Of a DNA stretch of 64,000 nucleotides, positions 9,313 through 18,052 are shown piece by piece. The DNA lies in assembly GCA_035546335.1 (NCBI GenBank), contig DATKDP010000055.1, positions 20,890 to 84,889 of the forward strand. The letters run 5' to 3'. Each line of letters opens with the position of its first letter. Position 1 is the first letter of the stretch. Position numbers and translations under genes: made by a program. The notes under the pieces were generated by a model. It had not been told where the DNA came from. It saw only the letters and a list, made by a program, of their open reading frames with translations, and did no database searches. This stretch comes from DATKDP01 sp035546335. GTDB lineage: Bacteria > Acidobacteriota > Thermoanaerobaculia > Gp7-AA8.

Positions 9313-9567
9313 TCACTCCGACGATCCGAACGTCACCCACGTGTCCTTCAGCGCGAGCTTCCTGACGCCCTCGGGCCAGACGAGTGCAGGGAGATAGTAG
9401 TAACCGTCACCCAGACGACGCGCCTTGCGGCCCAGCTCCGAGAGGCTCCGGCAGACGCCCTTCCTCCCGGCGACCGCGCTGCGATCGGCCGTGTTCCCCG
9501 TACGCTCGGCGATTCCTTCGTACACTGCAATCTCATCGAAGATCTGTCCCGTCCGAAGCATATCCAA
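9313..9567 (-). CDS. Hypothetical small protein upstream of HNH-like gene
   Basis: An 84-residue reading frame with mixed charged and aromatic content (GDGYYYLPALVWPEG). Its TGA lies within the GGAGTGAG sequence that serves as ribosome site for the HNH-like gene, a typical operon junction. I do not recognise the family. It may be a genuine partner of the HNH-like protein or a remnant from the decayed RHS locus just upstream. Confidence 0.4.
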   Translation of the reverse strand: MDMLRTGQIFDEIAVYEGIAERTGNTADRSAVAGRKGVCRSLSELGRKARRLGDGYYYLPALVWPEGVRKLALKDTWVTFGSSE

Positions 9568-9592
9568 TCATCACACGAATCGGGCGCGGAGG

Positions 9593-9650
9593 CGAGAGAA
9601 GGGGCCGGGGCCCCTCTCCCCATGGCCACATCCGGGAACATCGTCATGGG
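9593..9650. repeat. Family C repeat, copy 2
   Basis: GAGAGAAGGGGCC opposed to GGCCCCTCTC forms a compact hairpin, followed by CCCATGGCCACATC as in the other family C copies. It abuts the decayed RHS fragment. Confidence 0.55.
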
Positions 9651-9977
9651 AAATCGCTCGCGTCGTAGATGAAATGCCGCTCGCCCGCCGCAGGCCACGC
9701 CGTCCGTAGCATCCCCCCGCTCTCTGTACTGGTCGGTTCCATGTTGGGTGAGGTTCCCCATCTCGTCGTAACTCGCTCCCATCGATCCCGAAAGCCGGTT
9801 CGTCGCCGGATCGGCCTGGATCGAGAGCGCCCCCTTCTGCAGCAGGTTCCCGAATCCGTCGTACGCATACGTCTCGCTCTTGAGCGCCGACGGCGTGTGG
9901 GCCGTCCCTTCCCTGATCCGGCTCAGCGTGTAAACGGGATCGCCCAAGAGGTGCGCGGCGGCATCGCGGTCAGTCAT
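9644..9977 (-). pseudogene. RHS-repeat protein remnant (frameshifted)
   Basis: The upstream frame reads YAYDGFGNLLQKG and later YDEMGNLTQHG, two classic RHS/YD-repeat motifs. The motif that should follow, ending FIYDASDFP, lies in a different reading frame (best seen over about 9644-9740), so there is a frameshift near 9720-9740. No toxin tip or full RHS core is present. This is the debris of a large RHS polymorphic-toxin or wall-associated protein gene. Confidence 0.65.
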
Positions 9978-10701
9978 GCATGGTAATCAACCCATCTGAT
10001 ACCGTGCGTTGTTGAACGCGCCGCTCCTGCTGCATGCTGCGATCGATGAAGAGCGATGCCAGCATGGCGGTGATGTAGCCGAACACAGCGACCGAGTAGA
10101 GCGACAGGAACAGCGTCAGCGCGCGGCCGGCCCCCGTGCCCGGCCATTTCTCCGATCCGATGGTCGTCATGAGCATGGCCGTCCACCAGAGGGCATCGAT
10201 GTAGCTTCGGAACGCGTCCCGGTTAGGGCCGTCGCGTTCGAACGCCATCATCCCCGCGGCACCCGCGAAGAGGACGAGCAGGGTTGCGGCCGTGACGTAG
10301 CCAGCACCGCGACGCCTCAGGCCCTGGCGAAGCGCACGAATTCCGCGATTCATCGAGCCGAGCAGCTTCGCCAGGCGCAATCCGCGCACCGTGCGGGCCA
10401 GCCGGAACGCGCGTGCTGCACGGAAGACACGCAGCGCCGGCAGGAGCAGCGAGAGCACCAAGACCCAGTTCCTTCTGACGAACTCGAGTTTGCGCGGGGC
10501 AGTCGCGAACTTCAGCATGAAATCGGCGATGAAGAGCGCCCAGATGGCGAGGCTGGCGATCTCTCCCGCGCGACTCAGTCCGTGAGTGAGATCCACGACG
10601 GCGATGATCACCCACACCAGGGACAGAATGAAGAGCGGGCGCTCGAGCAGACGCTCGAGCTGCACGAGCAGACGGACGCGTTCTGTTTCTACGCGATGCA
10701 T
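9970..10701 (-). CDS. Voltage-gated-type ion channel (ion transporter family)
   Basis: A 243-residue membrane protein with six hydrophobic segments. The S1-S3-like helices lie at about residues 20-95. The S4-like segment (about 95-130) is rich in regularly spaced Arg (RAARAFRLARTVRGLRLAK). A pore loop reads WWTAMLMTTIGSEKWP, followed by S6. The fold is that of a potassium-channel-like transporter, but the filter is TTIGSE in place of the usual TVGYG, so ion selectivity is uncertain. GGAGGA lies 6 nt before the ATG at 10701. Its 3' end slightly overlaps the decayed RHS fragment. Confidence 0.8.
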   Translation of the reverse strand: MHRVETERVRLLVQLERLLERPLFILSLVWVIIAVVDLTHGLSRAGEIASLAIWALFIADFMLKFATAPRKLEFVRRNWVLVLSLLLPALRVFRAARAFRLARTVRGLRLAKLLGSMNRGIRALRQGLRRRGAGYVTAATLLVLFAGAAGMMAFERDGPNRDAFRSYIDALWWTAMLMTTIGSEKWPGTGAGRALTLFLSLYSVAVFGYITAMLASLFIDRSMQQERRVQQRTVSDGLITMHD

Positions 10702-11103
10702 CGGACATCCTCCTCCGCCGTCACGGTTTCTCGAACGAGACGGCGCGCGCCGCGATCGCACAGCACCGCGGGTCGCGACCAAACACCACCCACCCTTCGC
10801 GCCTCGATCGCCGAGGAACGAATGCGATCGTCAGCTCCGCTCTCTCGATCTCCTCGCCGTCGGCAATCGGTGCAAGACGCGTGCGATTTGATACTTCATC
10901 ATCCGTTCCGGCTTCGCCTCCCTCTACAACTCCTTCGACACGGACCGGAACAACGACTGCGCGGTGCGCTCGCCGGCGCTGCCGCGACCTGGGTGATGGG
11001 CAACGCCGCCCGCTTTCTTCGGATTGAGGGGGAATCGGGCGACTGACCGCGCGGGTGTGACTTGAGATATCCAATAGGGAGAGGGAGAAACGGGTGGTAC
11101 AAC
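10702..11103. other. Spacer with short coding-like remnants
   Basis: About 400 nt without a convincing gene. On the plus strand at about 10890-10990 a short stretch reads GFASLYNSFDTDRNNDCAVR, which looks like the C-terminal end of a lost gene. On the minus strand a frame ending at 10721 gives EGWVVFGRDPRCCAIAARAV. The two overlap, so both cannot be real. I see no repeat family here. Confidence 0.3.
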
Positions 11104-14100
11104 CTACGGCCTTCCCGGCACTGCCGGCGGCACTGCCGGTCGAACCGGAGCCTTCTCGATCAACTGCTGGAGGAGAACCTCGACCGCTTTCTCCAGCGAT
11201 GGATCGCGTCCCTGTGCGACGAGCTCGGGCCGGTCGAGCACTTCGATGTCGGGAGAGACGCCGGCGCCTTCCACCGCCCAGGCCCCTTCGGTGTCGAGGA
11301 AGCGGAACGTCGGAACGTTGATCGAGCCGCCGTCGACGAAATCGGGATTCCCCGAGATGCCGATCAATCCTCCCCAGGTGCGCGTTCCGATCAGGAGCCC
11401 GAGGCCGCGCTTGCGGAAGTAGTAGGGAAGAGCGTCGCCTCCGGAGGCTGCGTAGCCGTTGATGAGCATTACCTTCGGACCCTGATGGGCGAAGCCGGGG
11501 GTGGGACTCGGCTCGAGGCCGCGCTGCACCCAGTAGTTGAGAACCGAACGATCGAGAATCTCGATCATCCGGTCGGGGATGAAGCCGCCGCCGTTGTAGC
11601 GATCATCGATGATCAACGCTTCTTTGTCGGCCTGCGGATAGAAGTGCTTGGCCAGCTCACGGTTCCCCTCTTGCGCGGTGTTCGGCAGGTGGATGTATCC
11701 GATCCGGCCGCCCGAGAGCCTGTCGACCATCTGGCGCCGCGACTCGACCCAGTCGAGATAGCGGCTGTTCGTCTCCTTCCTGATCGGCCGGACCTTTTCT
11801 TCGCGCCCGCCGGATGTCTCCGCTCTGCTGTTGACCAGGAGCGTCACCACGCGGTCGGCCTTGTTCTCGAGGAGCTGGTAGAAGTTCTTGACCCCGCGCG
11901 TCGACTTGCCGTCGACGGCGAGAATGAGGTCCCCGGTGCGAACGGTCACTCCCGGCTCGGTCAGAGGAGAGCGGAAGCTCTCGTGCCAGTTCTCGCCGGG
12001 AAAGATCTTCGCCACGCGGAAGTACCCCGAGGGGTCGGGAACGATCTCCGCTGCGAGCAGTCCGTTGTCGAGCCGACGGATCTTCGGGTACTCGCCGGCG
12101 TTGACGTAGACGTGCCCTGCGCTCAGCTCCCCCCCGAGCTCGCCGAAGATGTAGTCGAGATCGAAGCGATGCGCGACGTGGGGGACGAGCACTTCGTATT
12201 TCGCGCGCATCGCGTTCCAGTCGAGCCCGTGCATGCCCGGGTCGTAGAACCAGTCGCGGAGCGTGCGCCAGCCGTCGGCGAAGATCTGCTTCCATTCGAG
12301 ACGCGGATCGATCCGCACCTGCATCTTCTCGAGCGCCAGCAGGCCGTCGGCAATCTTCTGCCCGGCGGCCGCAGCCACGATTCCGTAGCTCCCTCCGTTG
12401 CGGTAGAGCAGCTTCTCACCATTCGCCGAGAGCACGTAGGAGGTGACGCCCTCGAGGACGACTTTCTCCTCCTTCGCATCGAGATCGAAGAATTTCAGCT
12501 TCGTCTCCTTGTCGGCTCCGACGAGATAGAAGACTCCCTTGTCGTTCGCCGCGAGCGACCGGTAGTCTGCCGGCGAGCCGGGAATCGCGCGCACGCGACT
12601 CTCGAAGCCGGCGGCGTCGATGCGGACCTGAACCGGACCGGAGGCGTCCTTCTTCTCGCTCTCCCCCTTCGCCGGCTCCGGCGTTTCGAGCGCCTTCTCC
12701 TCGTCGCTCGTGGGAAGGAACAGCGCAGGACCGTCGGCGGCGAGGATCGCCACGTAGACGCGCGTCGGATTGGTGTAGAGATAGTTGAACTCGAATCCGC
12801 TGAAGGTGAGGTTGAAGTCGCGATCGGAGAGGAAGTAGAGATAGCGTCCCTTCGAATCGAAGACCGGCTGGTAGTCGTTCGTCCGCCCGCTCGTGAGCTG
12901 ATGGTTCGTCCCGTCGCCGAGCGAATGAGCCCAGATGGTCGAAAGCTGATTCGATCCGATCTTCGTGTAGACGAGCCACCGGCTGTCGGGCGACCAGCGG
13001 TAGGTCGTGATGTCGGCGAAGCGGCCACGATCGACGTCGGAAATTTTCCCGCTGGCGACATCGACCCAGCGCAGCGTCTGCTTCTTGTCGGCGAATGCGA
13101 CCCTGCGGCTGTCGGGCGACCACACCGGCGTGAACCGCCAGGTGTCTCCGCCGCGCGTGATCTGCCGCTCACCCCCCGAGCCGTCCTGGCTCCGGACGTA
13201 GAGCTCGTACTCGCCGGCGCGATCGCTCCAGTAAGCGATCGACCGCCCGTCCGGCGACCACTTCGCCGCCAGTTCGCGCACGCCGGCGCTTTCTGTCAGA
13301 TTGCGGATCTCGCCTTCCTTGGCCGGCACGCTGAAGATCTCGCCGCGCGCGGAGAAGAGAGCGCGCGCCCCGGTCGGCGACAGATCCATCGCGCCGATGT
13401 TGGCCGTGACGTTCTTGAACGACGGAACGGTCTCGGGAAAATCGCCATAGATGCGGATCGGCACGATCTCGTTGCGCCCTGTCGCCGGATCGAACCGGTG
13501 GACGTAGCCGCCGTTCTCGTAGACGATCTTCCCTCCGCCGGCCGACGGCCAGAGGACGTCGTACTCCGTGTGCGTCGTGACTTTTCGAGTCTGCCGGCTC
13601 CTGGTGTCGTATTCGTGAAGGTTGAGAATTCCGCCGTCGCGATCGGATGTGAAGTAGATGCGGTCGCCGATCCACATCGGCTGGTTGTCGGTGCCGTCGT
13701 AGTCGGTGATCTGCTGCGCGCTGTTCGCCTTCAGATCGTAGATCCAGACGTCCTGCGCCCGTCCGCCGTGATAGCGTTTCCAGGTCCGGAACTCGCGGTC
13801 GATCGGCGTGTAGGCGAGCTTCGTTCCATCGGGAGAGAACGATCCGCTCCCTCCTTCCGGAATGATCAGCGGCTGCTCCATCCCCCCGTCGAAGGGAACG
13901 AGATAGAGACGCCCCATCCGTTCGCTCCACGGAAGGCGATTCGCCCGGACCAGTACGTGACGGCCGTCGCGGGTCCAGTCCTGCACCCAGTAGTCCCAGC
14001 CGCCACGCGGAGGCATCGGCCCCACGTCGTTGTACCAGGTGAGCTGCCGCGGCTCGCCGCCGTCGACGCTGATGACGTGGACCTGCCGGCTGCCGCTGTA

Positions 14101-14352
14101 TTCCGCCGAGAAGGCGATCCATCGGCCGTCGGGTGAGAATCGGGGAAAGAGCTCGAGCCCCTCGTGCGAAGTCAGCCGGCGCGCCACGCCTCCATTGGAG
14201 TCCACGACCCAGATGTCGCCTGCATGGACGAAGGCGATCTTGTCGCCGCTGATGTCGGGATACCGGAGGATTCGAGCGAGCTGGTCGGTCGCTCCCGATG
14301 CCGCGAGCGGCAGGAGCAGCAGGATCGGAAGCAGCAGGGTGCGAAAACGCAT
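11104..14352 (-). CDS. Tricorn-type S41 protease homologue
   Basis: A 1082-residue exported protease. It has a signal peptide at residues 1-20 (MRFRTLLLPILLLLPLAASG). A long beta-propeller region (about 25-650) contains repeated PD40-type motifs such as FSPDGRWIAFSAE, WSPDSRRVAFAD and WSPDGRSIAYWSD. A helical C1 region follows with the conserved His in SAGHVYV, then a PDZ domain (about 800-870, GDLILAVDGKSTRGV), then the S41 catalytic domain with nucleophile Ser in NGYAASGGDALP and the following GTRTWGG loop. Tricorn homologues degrade oligopeptides; a periplasmic site is inferred from the signal peptide. The start at 14352 has AAGGA about 8 nt upstream and matches the signal peptide. The gene appears monocistronic. 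Confidence 0.92.
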   Translation of the reverse strand: MRFRTLLLPILLLLPLAASGATDQLARILRYPDISGDKIAFVHAGDIWVVDSNGGVARRLTSHEGLELFPRFSPDGRWIAFSAEYSGSRQVHVISVDGGEPRQLTWYNDVGPMPPRGGWDYWVQDWTRDGRHVLVRANRLPWSERMGRLYLVPFDGGMEQPLIIPEGGSGSFSPDGTKLAYTPIDREFRTWKRYHGGRAQDVWIYDLKANSAQQITDYDGTDNQPMWIGDRIYFTSDRDGGILNLHEYDTRSRQTRKVTTHTEYDVLWPSAGGGKIVYENGGYVHRFDPATGRNEIVPIRIYGDFPETVPSFKNVTANIGAMDLSPTGARALFSARGEIFSVPAKEGEIRNLTESAGVRELAAKWSPDGRSIAYWSDRAGEYELYVRSQDGSGGERQITRGGDTWRFTPVWSPDSRRVAFADKKQTLRWVDVASGKISDVDRGRFADITTYRWSPDSRWLVYTKIGSNQLSTIWAHSLGDGTNHQLTSGRTNDYQPVFDSKGRYLYFLSDRDFNLTFSGFEFNYLYTNPTRVYVAILAADGPALFLPTSDEEKALETPEPAKGESEKKDASGPVQVRIDAAGFESRVRAIPGSPADYRSLAANDKGVFYLVGADKETKLKFFDLDAKEEKVVLEGVTSYVLSANGEKLLYRNGGSYGIVAAAAGQKIADGLLALEKMQVRIDPRLEWKQIFADGWRTLRDWFYDPGMHGLDWNAMRAKYEVLVPHVAHRFDLDYIFGELGGELSAGHVYVNAGEYPKIRRLDNGLLAAEIVPDPSGYFRVAKIFPGENWHESFRSPLTEPGVTVRTGDLILAVDGKSTRGVKNFYQLLENKADRVVTLLVNSRAETSGGREEKVRPIRKETNSRYLDWVESRRQMVDRLSGGRIGYIHLPNTAQEGNRELAKHFYPQADKEALIIDDRYNGGGFIPDRMIEILDRSVLNYWVQRGLEPSPTPGFAHQGPKVMLINGYAASGGDALPYYFRKRGLGLLIGTRTWGGLIGISGNPDFVDGGSINVPTFRFLDTEGAWAVEGAGVSPDIEVLDRPELVAQGRDPSLEKAVEVLLQQLIEKAPVRPAVPPAVPGRP

Positions 14353-14492
14353 TCGTACAGTCCTTTCGTACACGTTGTGGAAATCGGACCCGCGGTGGGT
14401 CTGGGGAGGACGTTCCCCTAAACAGGGGTCGGTGTCGAGGGGATTCCGGGACGCCCCGCGCGGGCGGCGTGCTGTAACCGCTTCGTATCGTC

Positions 14493-14568
14493 GGGGGTCA
14501 CACCTTCGCTTTTCGGGCCCAAGGGGGGTCACACCTTCGCTTTTTCGAGAAAAGAGAAGGTGTGACCC
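14493..14568. repeat. GGGTCACACCTTC direct copies with inverted partner (strong hairpin)
   Basis: GGGGGTCACACCTTCGCTTTT occurs at about 14493-14512 and again at 14524-14545. The second copy faces its complement GAAGGTGTGACCC at 14556-14568, giving a 13-bp stem with a 17-nt AT-rich loop. The spacer 14353-14594 holds nothing else. The hairpin could terminate transcription from the left-going toxin gene or belong to a REP-like family. Confidence 0.65.
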
Positions 14569-14594
14569 TCTGTTTGGTTTCCCGACCTAGCCTC

Positions 14595-14990
14595 CTAACC
14601 TGGGGGAATACGAAACGCGCAACGCGGTCCCGAGGCTCGGCTCAACCGCACGTCCAGCGTGGCCAGATTTACGTCGAGCAACTCGGCCAGGGCGACGTAC
14701 CAGGCATCGTAGGCCGTCAGGTTGTTGCGCAGCTCCCATACCCGCGCAGCGAAGGGGCCATAGGGAAACAATGCCACCTGGAGCGCCAGAAGGTCGGCGT
14801 GCGCCATCGAGGCCGTATCCGCGGAAAGCTCGTCGGCAAGGACTGCCCGCCGCAGGATGTTTGCGACCTCCACGGGCATCAGGTGCGGTGCGGCGAGAGA
14901 GTCGGAAGCCAGGATCTCCTCCGCCCATTTGCCCTCCGGTCCATTGTCGACCAATGCAGCAACCACAAACGCCGCGTCGATGACGAGCAT
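14595..14990 (-). CDS. PIN-domain ribonuclease toxin (VapC/FitB type)
   Basis: A 131-residue PIN-domain toxin. Acidic active-site residues are visible: D5 in MLVIDAAF, the Glu in MPVEVANILRR, and the Asp in LTAYDAWYVALAE with a later Asp in LATLDVRL. VapC-type toxins cleave RNA, commonly tRNA or rRNA, when freed from their antitoxin. Its ATG overlaps the antitoxin TGA by one base (TGATG), so the two are translationally coupled. Identity as VapC versus FitB is a naming matter; the pair looks like a type II toxin-antitoxin module. Confidence 0.87.
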   Translation of the reverse strand: MLVIDAAFVVAALVDNGPEGKWAEEILASDSLAAPHLMPVEVANILRRAVLADELSADTASMAHADLLALQVALFPYGPFAARVWELRNNLTAYDAWYVALAELLDVNLATLDVRLSRASGPRCAFRIPPG

Positions 14991-15226
14991 CAGCGCCTGT
15001 CTTTGTCCCGGTGGCCGAGGATGCGATCCGATGACAGCCGGCTTCCGGTTCGCTGTTTGCGATCACGGATTCTTGCCAGGATCGTTTCGGCATCCGGCCG
15101 TCTGGCCAGCTCGACGAGCTGAGCACGAAGATATTCCTGCAGCGACCGCCCGCTGAGTGCGGCTCGCGCCGCGAGCTCATTGCGTGTCTTGTCCGGCACG
15201 TCCCGGATCGTGATCGACGTTGCCAT
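14990..15226 (-). CDS. FitA-like ribbon-helix-helix antitoxin
   Basis: A 78-residue protein starting MATSITIRDVPDKTRNELAA, the ribbon-helix-helix DNA-binding motif of FitA-type antitoxins. It is followed by LSGRSLQEYLRAQL and a charged C-terminal tail that should wrap the PIN toxin. I chose the ATG at 15226 because the open frame upstream is not protein-like. It precedes and overlaps the toxin gene. A palindromic block lies about 22-70 nt upstream of the start, as expected for an autoregulated module. Confidence 0.85.
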   Translation of the reverse strand: MATSITIRDVPDKTRNELAARAALSGRSLQEYLRAQLVELARRPDAETILARIRDRKQRTGSRLSSDRILGHRDKDRR

Positions 15227-15247
15227 GAACCAAACTCGAAGGAACAC

Positions 15248-15296
15248 CAGAATACTGCATCTTGCATGCAGAATGCAAGCGTTGCATGCAATTCTG
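15248..15296. promoter_or_regulatory. Probable operator of the FitAB-like module
   Basis: Palindromic TTGCATGCA occurs twice (15262-15270 and 15282-15290), 20 nt apart. An inverted ATGCAA lies between, and the block is bracketed by CAGAAT (15248-15253) and its complement ATTCTG (15291-15296). The spacing of two helical turns suits cooperative binding of a ribbon-helix-helix antitoxin. Confidence 0.6.
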
Positions 15297-15392
15297 CTGC
15301 GCGATTCTCGGAGCTCGATGCCTGCGGCCGCGCGGCTCGAGGCGGGGCTGGAGGCCCAGCCAAACAGTTCGCCCGCGACCACGAAGTGAGGC

Positions 15393-16664
15393 TTACCTTG
15401 ACAGCAGTTTTCTCGCCGCCTCGATGCCGGCCAGCCGGCCGCTCGACCACGCCCACTGGAAGTTGAATCCGCCGATGCGACCATCCACTTCGAGAATCTC
15501 TCCGCAGAGAAAGAGTCCGGGCGACCTCTTCGACTCCATCGTTCGAATATCGATCTCGGTCAGCGGAACGCCGCCCGCAGTCACCTCCGCATAGTCGAAT
15601 CCCCGGTCCCTCTCGATCGGAAGCCGGAGGCCCGTCAGCGCTGCGACGACGCTCCGCCGCTGCGGGCGCGAGAGCTGCGAAAGAAGAACCGCCGGTTGAA
15701 CGCCCGCACCCTCGATCAGCAGGGTCTCGGCGAGCCGGTCGGGCAGCAGCTCCCGGAGTATCGACATCACAGTCGCCCTCGGCCGGCGCTCTCGCTCGCC
15801 GAGCAGCCGCCGCTCGACTGCTTCGAATGTCATCCGCGGAACGAAGCTCACTTCGAGGACGACTCGTTCGCCGTCCCGGCGGGCGAGGATCCAGTGGCGG
15901 CTGATGTCGAGCACCGCAGGTCCGCTGAGTCCGAAATGAGTGAAGAGCATCGAGCCGGCGGTCCTCGCAACGATTTTTCCGCTGGCGGTCACGACGCGCA
16001 CGGCAACGTCACAACTGATCCCGCTGAGCCGCGTTCCCCAGTGCCCCCGCGGAAGGAGTAGTGGAACGAGCGCCGGAAAGAGGGGCGTCACCGAGTGTCC
16101 CAGTGCGCGGGCGAGCTCATAGCCCGACCCGTCGCTTCCTGTTTTCGGCACGCTCCGTCCGCCGGTGGCGAGAATCACGATCCGAGCGGTGGCTTCACTC
16201 CGATTCGTCACCAGGCAAAACCCCTCTCCGTCGCGCGCGATCGAGTCAATGCGCGTCGCTTCGCTCAGCTCTGCTCCGGCCTCGCCGGCCGCACGAGCGA
16301 GTGCGTCCAGCACCGTTCGCGCGCGATCGGTCACCGGGAAGAGCTTTCCCGTTTCCTCTCTTTTCAGCGGGACACCGATCGACTCGAAGAAACGGACCGT
16401 CTCGGGAACATCGAAAGTCCGGAGCACGCGGGCGATCAGATTGCGGTTCGTTCCTTCGAAGTCGGCGGCACCGACGACGTGATGCGTCACGTTGCAGCGT
16501 CCGCCGCCGGCGATCAGGATCTTCGCGCCGATTCGGCGGGCACCATCGAACAGAACGACTCGACGATGTTCTCGCTCCCCCCTCGCCGCGCGGCCGGCAA
16601 AGATTGAAGCCATGAGACCGGCGGCGCCGGCACCGACCACGGCGATATCGGAGTCGAAACGCAT
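15393..16664 (-). CDS. BaiN/HI0933-type NAD(P)/FAD-dependent oxidoreductase
   Basis: A 423-residue flavoprotein. The N-terminal dinucleotide fold reads IAVVGAGAAGLMASIFA (residues 6-22). The family signature GAKILIAGGGRCNVTHH follows at about 46-62, then ATGGRSVPKTGSDGSGY near 170, and the C-terminal FAD segment FLCGEILEVDGRIGGFNFQWAWSSG. Family members are flavoproteins of poorly defined activity, some named BaiN or YhiN. The start at 16664 coincides with the Rossmann fold. It lies 11 nt after the YceH gene on the same strand, so the two probably form an operon. Confidence 0.9.
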   Translation of the reverse strand: MRFDSDIAVVGAGAAGLMASIFAGRAARGEREHRRVVLFDGARRIGAKILIAGGGRCNVTHHVVGAADFEGTNRNLIARVLRTFDVPETVRFFESIGVPLKREETGKLFPVTDRARTVLDALARAAGEAGAELSEATRIDSIARDGEGFCLVTNRSEATARIVILATGGRSVPKTGSDGSGYELARALGHSVTPLFPALVPLLLPRGHWGTRLSGISCDVAVRVVTASGKIVARTAGSMLFTHFGLSGPAVLDISRHWILARRDGERVVLEVSFVPRMTFEAVERRLLGERERRPRATVMSILRELLPDRLAETLLIEGAGVQPAVLLSQLSRPQRRSVVAALTGLRLPIERDRGFDYAEVTAGGVPLTEIDIRTMESKRSPGLFLCGEILEVDGRIGGFNFQWAWSSGRLAGIEAARKLLSR

Positions 16665-16675
16665 GCGCCCGGCCG

Positions 16676-17305
16676 TCACTCGCCGAGGAGCCGTTTGAGC
16701 CGGTCGAGCTCCGCTCCGAGCTCGCCGGCTCGCGCTTCGAGCCGGTCGAGCCGGGCATTGATCGATTCGGCATGGACCTGCGGCCGCTCGCCCGTTGCCG
16801 GAGACGCATCGGGCTCTTCGGCGACCAGCTGTCTCCAGCGCGATTCCTTCTGTCCCGGGCGGCGCGGCAGTTCGGCGACGAGCGGTTCCTCGCGCTCGGC
16901 CATCCCCCGCAGGACCATGTCCACCTCCTCGATCGCTTCGAAGTGGTGGAGGCGGTCGCTCCGCCCGCGGAGCTCTCCCGGTGTCTGTGGTCCTCGCAGA
17001 AGGAGCATGGTGATCACGGCTTTCGAGGGGCGATCGAGCTGCCATGCGGTCTCGACGTTGTGCTCCCAGCGTGTCGCTCTTCCGCCGACGATCCGCCAGG
17101 CGAGTCGATCGTCCTGGAGTCGTGAGAGCGCCGACTCGATCTCTGCCTCGGACAAAGTCACGACGGGCTCACGATTCGACTTCTGATTGCAGGCGGCGAC
17201 GAGGGCATTGAGAGTCAGCGGATAGTACTCGGGGGTCGCCTGCTGCTTCTCGAGCAGGCTGCCGGCCACCCTCGCCTCGACGACATCGAGAACGCGCAGG
17301 ACCAT
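16676..17305 (-). CDS. YceH family protein (DUF480)
   Basis: A 209-residue protein with two winged-helix-like domains. Recognisable segments are RVAGSLLEKQQATPEYYPL near the N-terminus, ALVAACNQKSNREPVV at about 35-50, and LLLRGPQTPGELRGRSDRLH at about 105-125. A short coiled coil of Glu, Leu and Arg ends the protein. The family is widely conserved but its function is not settled. ATG at 17305 has GGAAGGGC about 7 nt upstream; a GTG at 17326 is also open. It heads the operon with the BaiN-type gene. Confidence 0.88.
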   Translation of the reverse strand: MVLRVLDVVEARVAGSLLEKQQATPEYYPLTLNALVAACNQKSNREPVVTLSEAEIESALSRLQDDRLAWRIVGGRATRWEHNVETAWQLDRPSKAVITMLLLRGPQTPGELRGRSDRLHHFEAIEEVDMVLRGMAEREEPLVAELPRRPGQKESRWRQLVAEEPDASPATGERPQVHAESINARLDRLEARAGELGAELDRLKRLLGE

Positions 17306-17327
17306 CGCTAGTGCCCTTCCAACCACA

Positions 17328-18044
17328 CTAGCTGTCGAAGGCGACGTCGCGCCCGAGGGACATCGCAGGAGGCCGCGCTCCGGTTGGATCGACGCGCATG
17401 TCGAGAAGCTCCCGGAGATTGGTCACTTCGATGAAGAGGTGGCGGTGCCGCAGAGCGTGCACGGCCGTCGCCATGAAGAGGAGCGACATGACGGCGCGCA
17501 GAGCGACCAGACTCGCGAAGGTGAATCGCGGCGTAATCAACGGGCTCGAGGCCCAGAAAAAAAACAGCGGCATCGGAATGTAGACCAGCGCCGCCAGAAT
17601 CGGGCTCGCCTGAAACCGGAAGTACGGACGAAGAACCAGAAAGATCAACGCCAGAAACCAACCGAGTAGATACGTCCCTGCCAGCTCCATCTCGCGAACT
17701 GTCGCGACGAACGTGCTCGCTGCCTCGGTTGCGACGATGCCGGCCGCGCGCAGGCGAGCCGCAGCCAGCAGCGACGCAGCGACACCGGCGGAGGCGACGG
17801 AGAAGACTGCGAAGAACGAGGCGAACAGATTGCGTGCGGCGAGGAGCGAGGCCATTCTCAAGAGAATCGCGCATGCGGGGACGACCGCGAGCAGCAGGGT
17901 CAACGGCAGCAGGACGGCGCGAACGCCCTCCATGCTCGCCGTCGAAGCGGGCAATGGCCGGTCGGCCGCCGGCGTCGCTCCGAGCAGCAGCAGAGCGATC
18001 AGTCCGCAGGAGACCACTCCCGAATAAAAAAGGCTCTTAGGCAT
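17328..18044 (-). CDS. Hypothetical multi-pass membrane protein
   Basis: A 238-residue protein with about seven hydrophobic segments (roughly 7-24, 42-62, 73-95, 122-139, 147-165, 170-190 and 195-212). The C-terminal tail is hydrophilic (DPTGARPPAMSLG). I do not recognise the family. It ends 22 nt before the YceH start and begins 8 nt after the small gene upstream, so it belongs to a left-going cluster of five or six genes. Confidence 0.7.
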   Translation of the reverse strand: MPKSLFYSGVVSCGLIALLLLGATPAADRPLPASTASMEGVRAVLLPLTLLLAVVPACAILLRMASLLAARNLFASFFAVFSVASAGVAASLLAAARLRAAGIVATEAASTFVATVREMELAGTYLLGWFLALIFLVLRPYFRFQASPILAALVYIPMPLFFFWASSPLITPRFTFASLVALRAVMSLLFMATAVHALRHRHLFIEVTNLRELLDMRVDPTGARPPAMSLGRDVAFDS

Positions 18045-18052
18045 CGATCACA

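Noticed and set aside
10721..11074. Protein-coding gene upstream of the ion channel
   Set aside because: Only its last 25 residues look protein-like, and it conflicts with an equally plausible remnant on the opposite strand.
11062..14136. 1024-codon open frame on the plus strand opposite the Tricorn homologue
   Set aside because: It reads as Val/Asp/Arg-rich low-information protein with no motif, and is the codon-bias shadow of a certain gene on the other strand.
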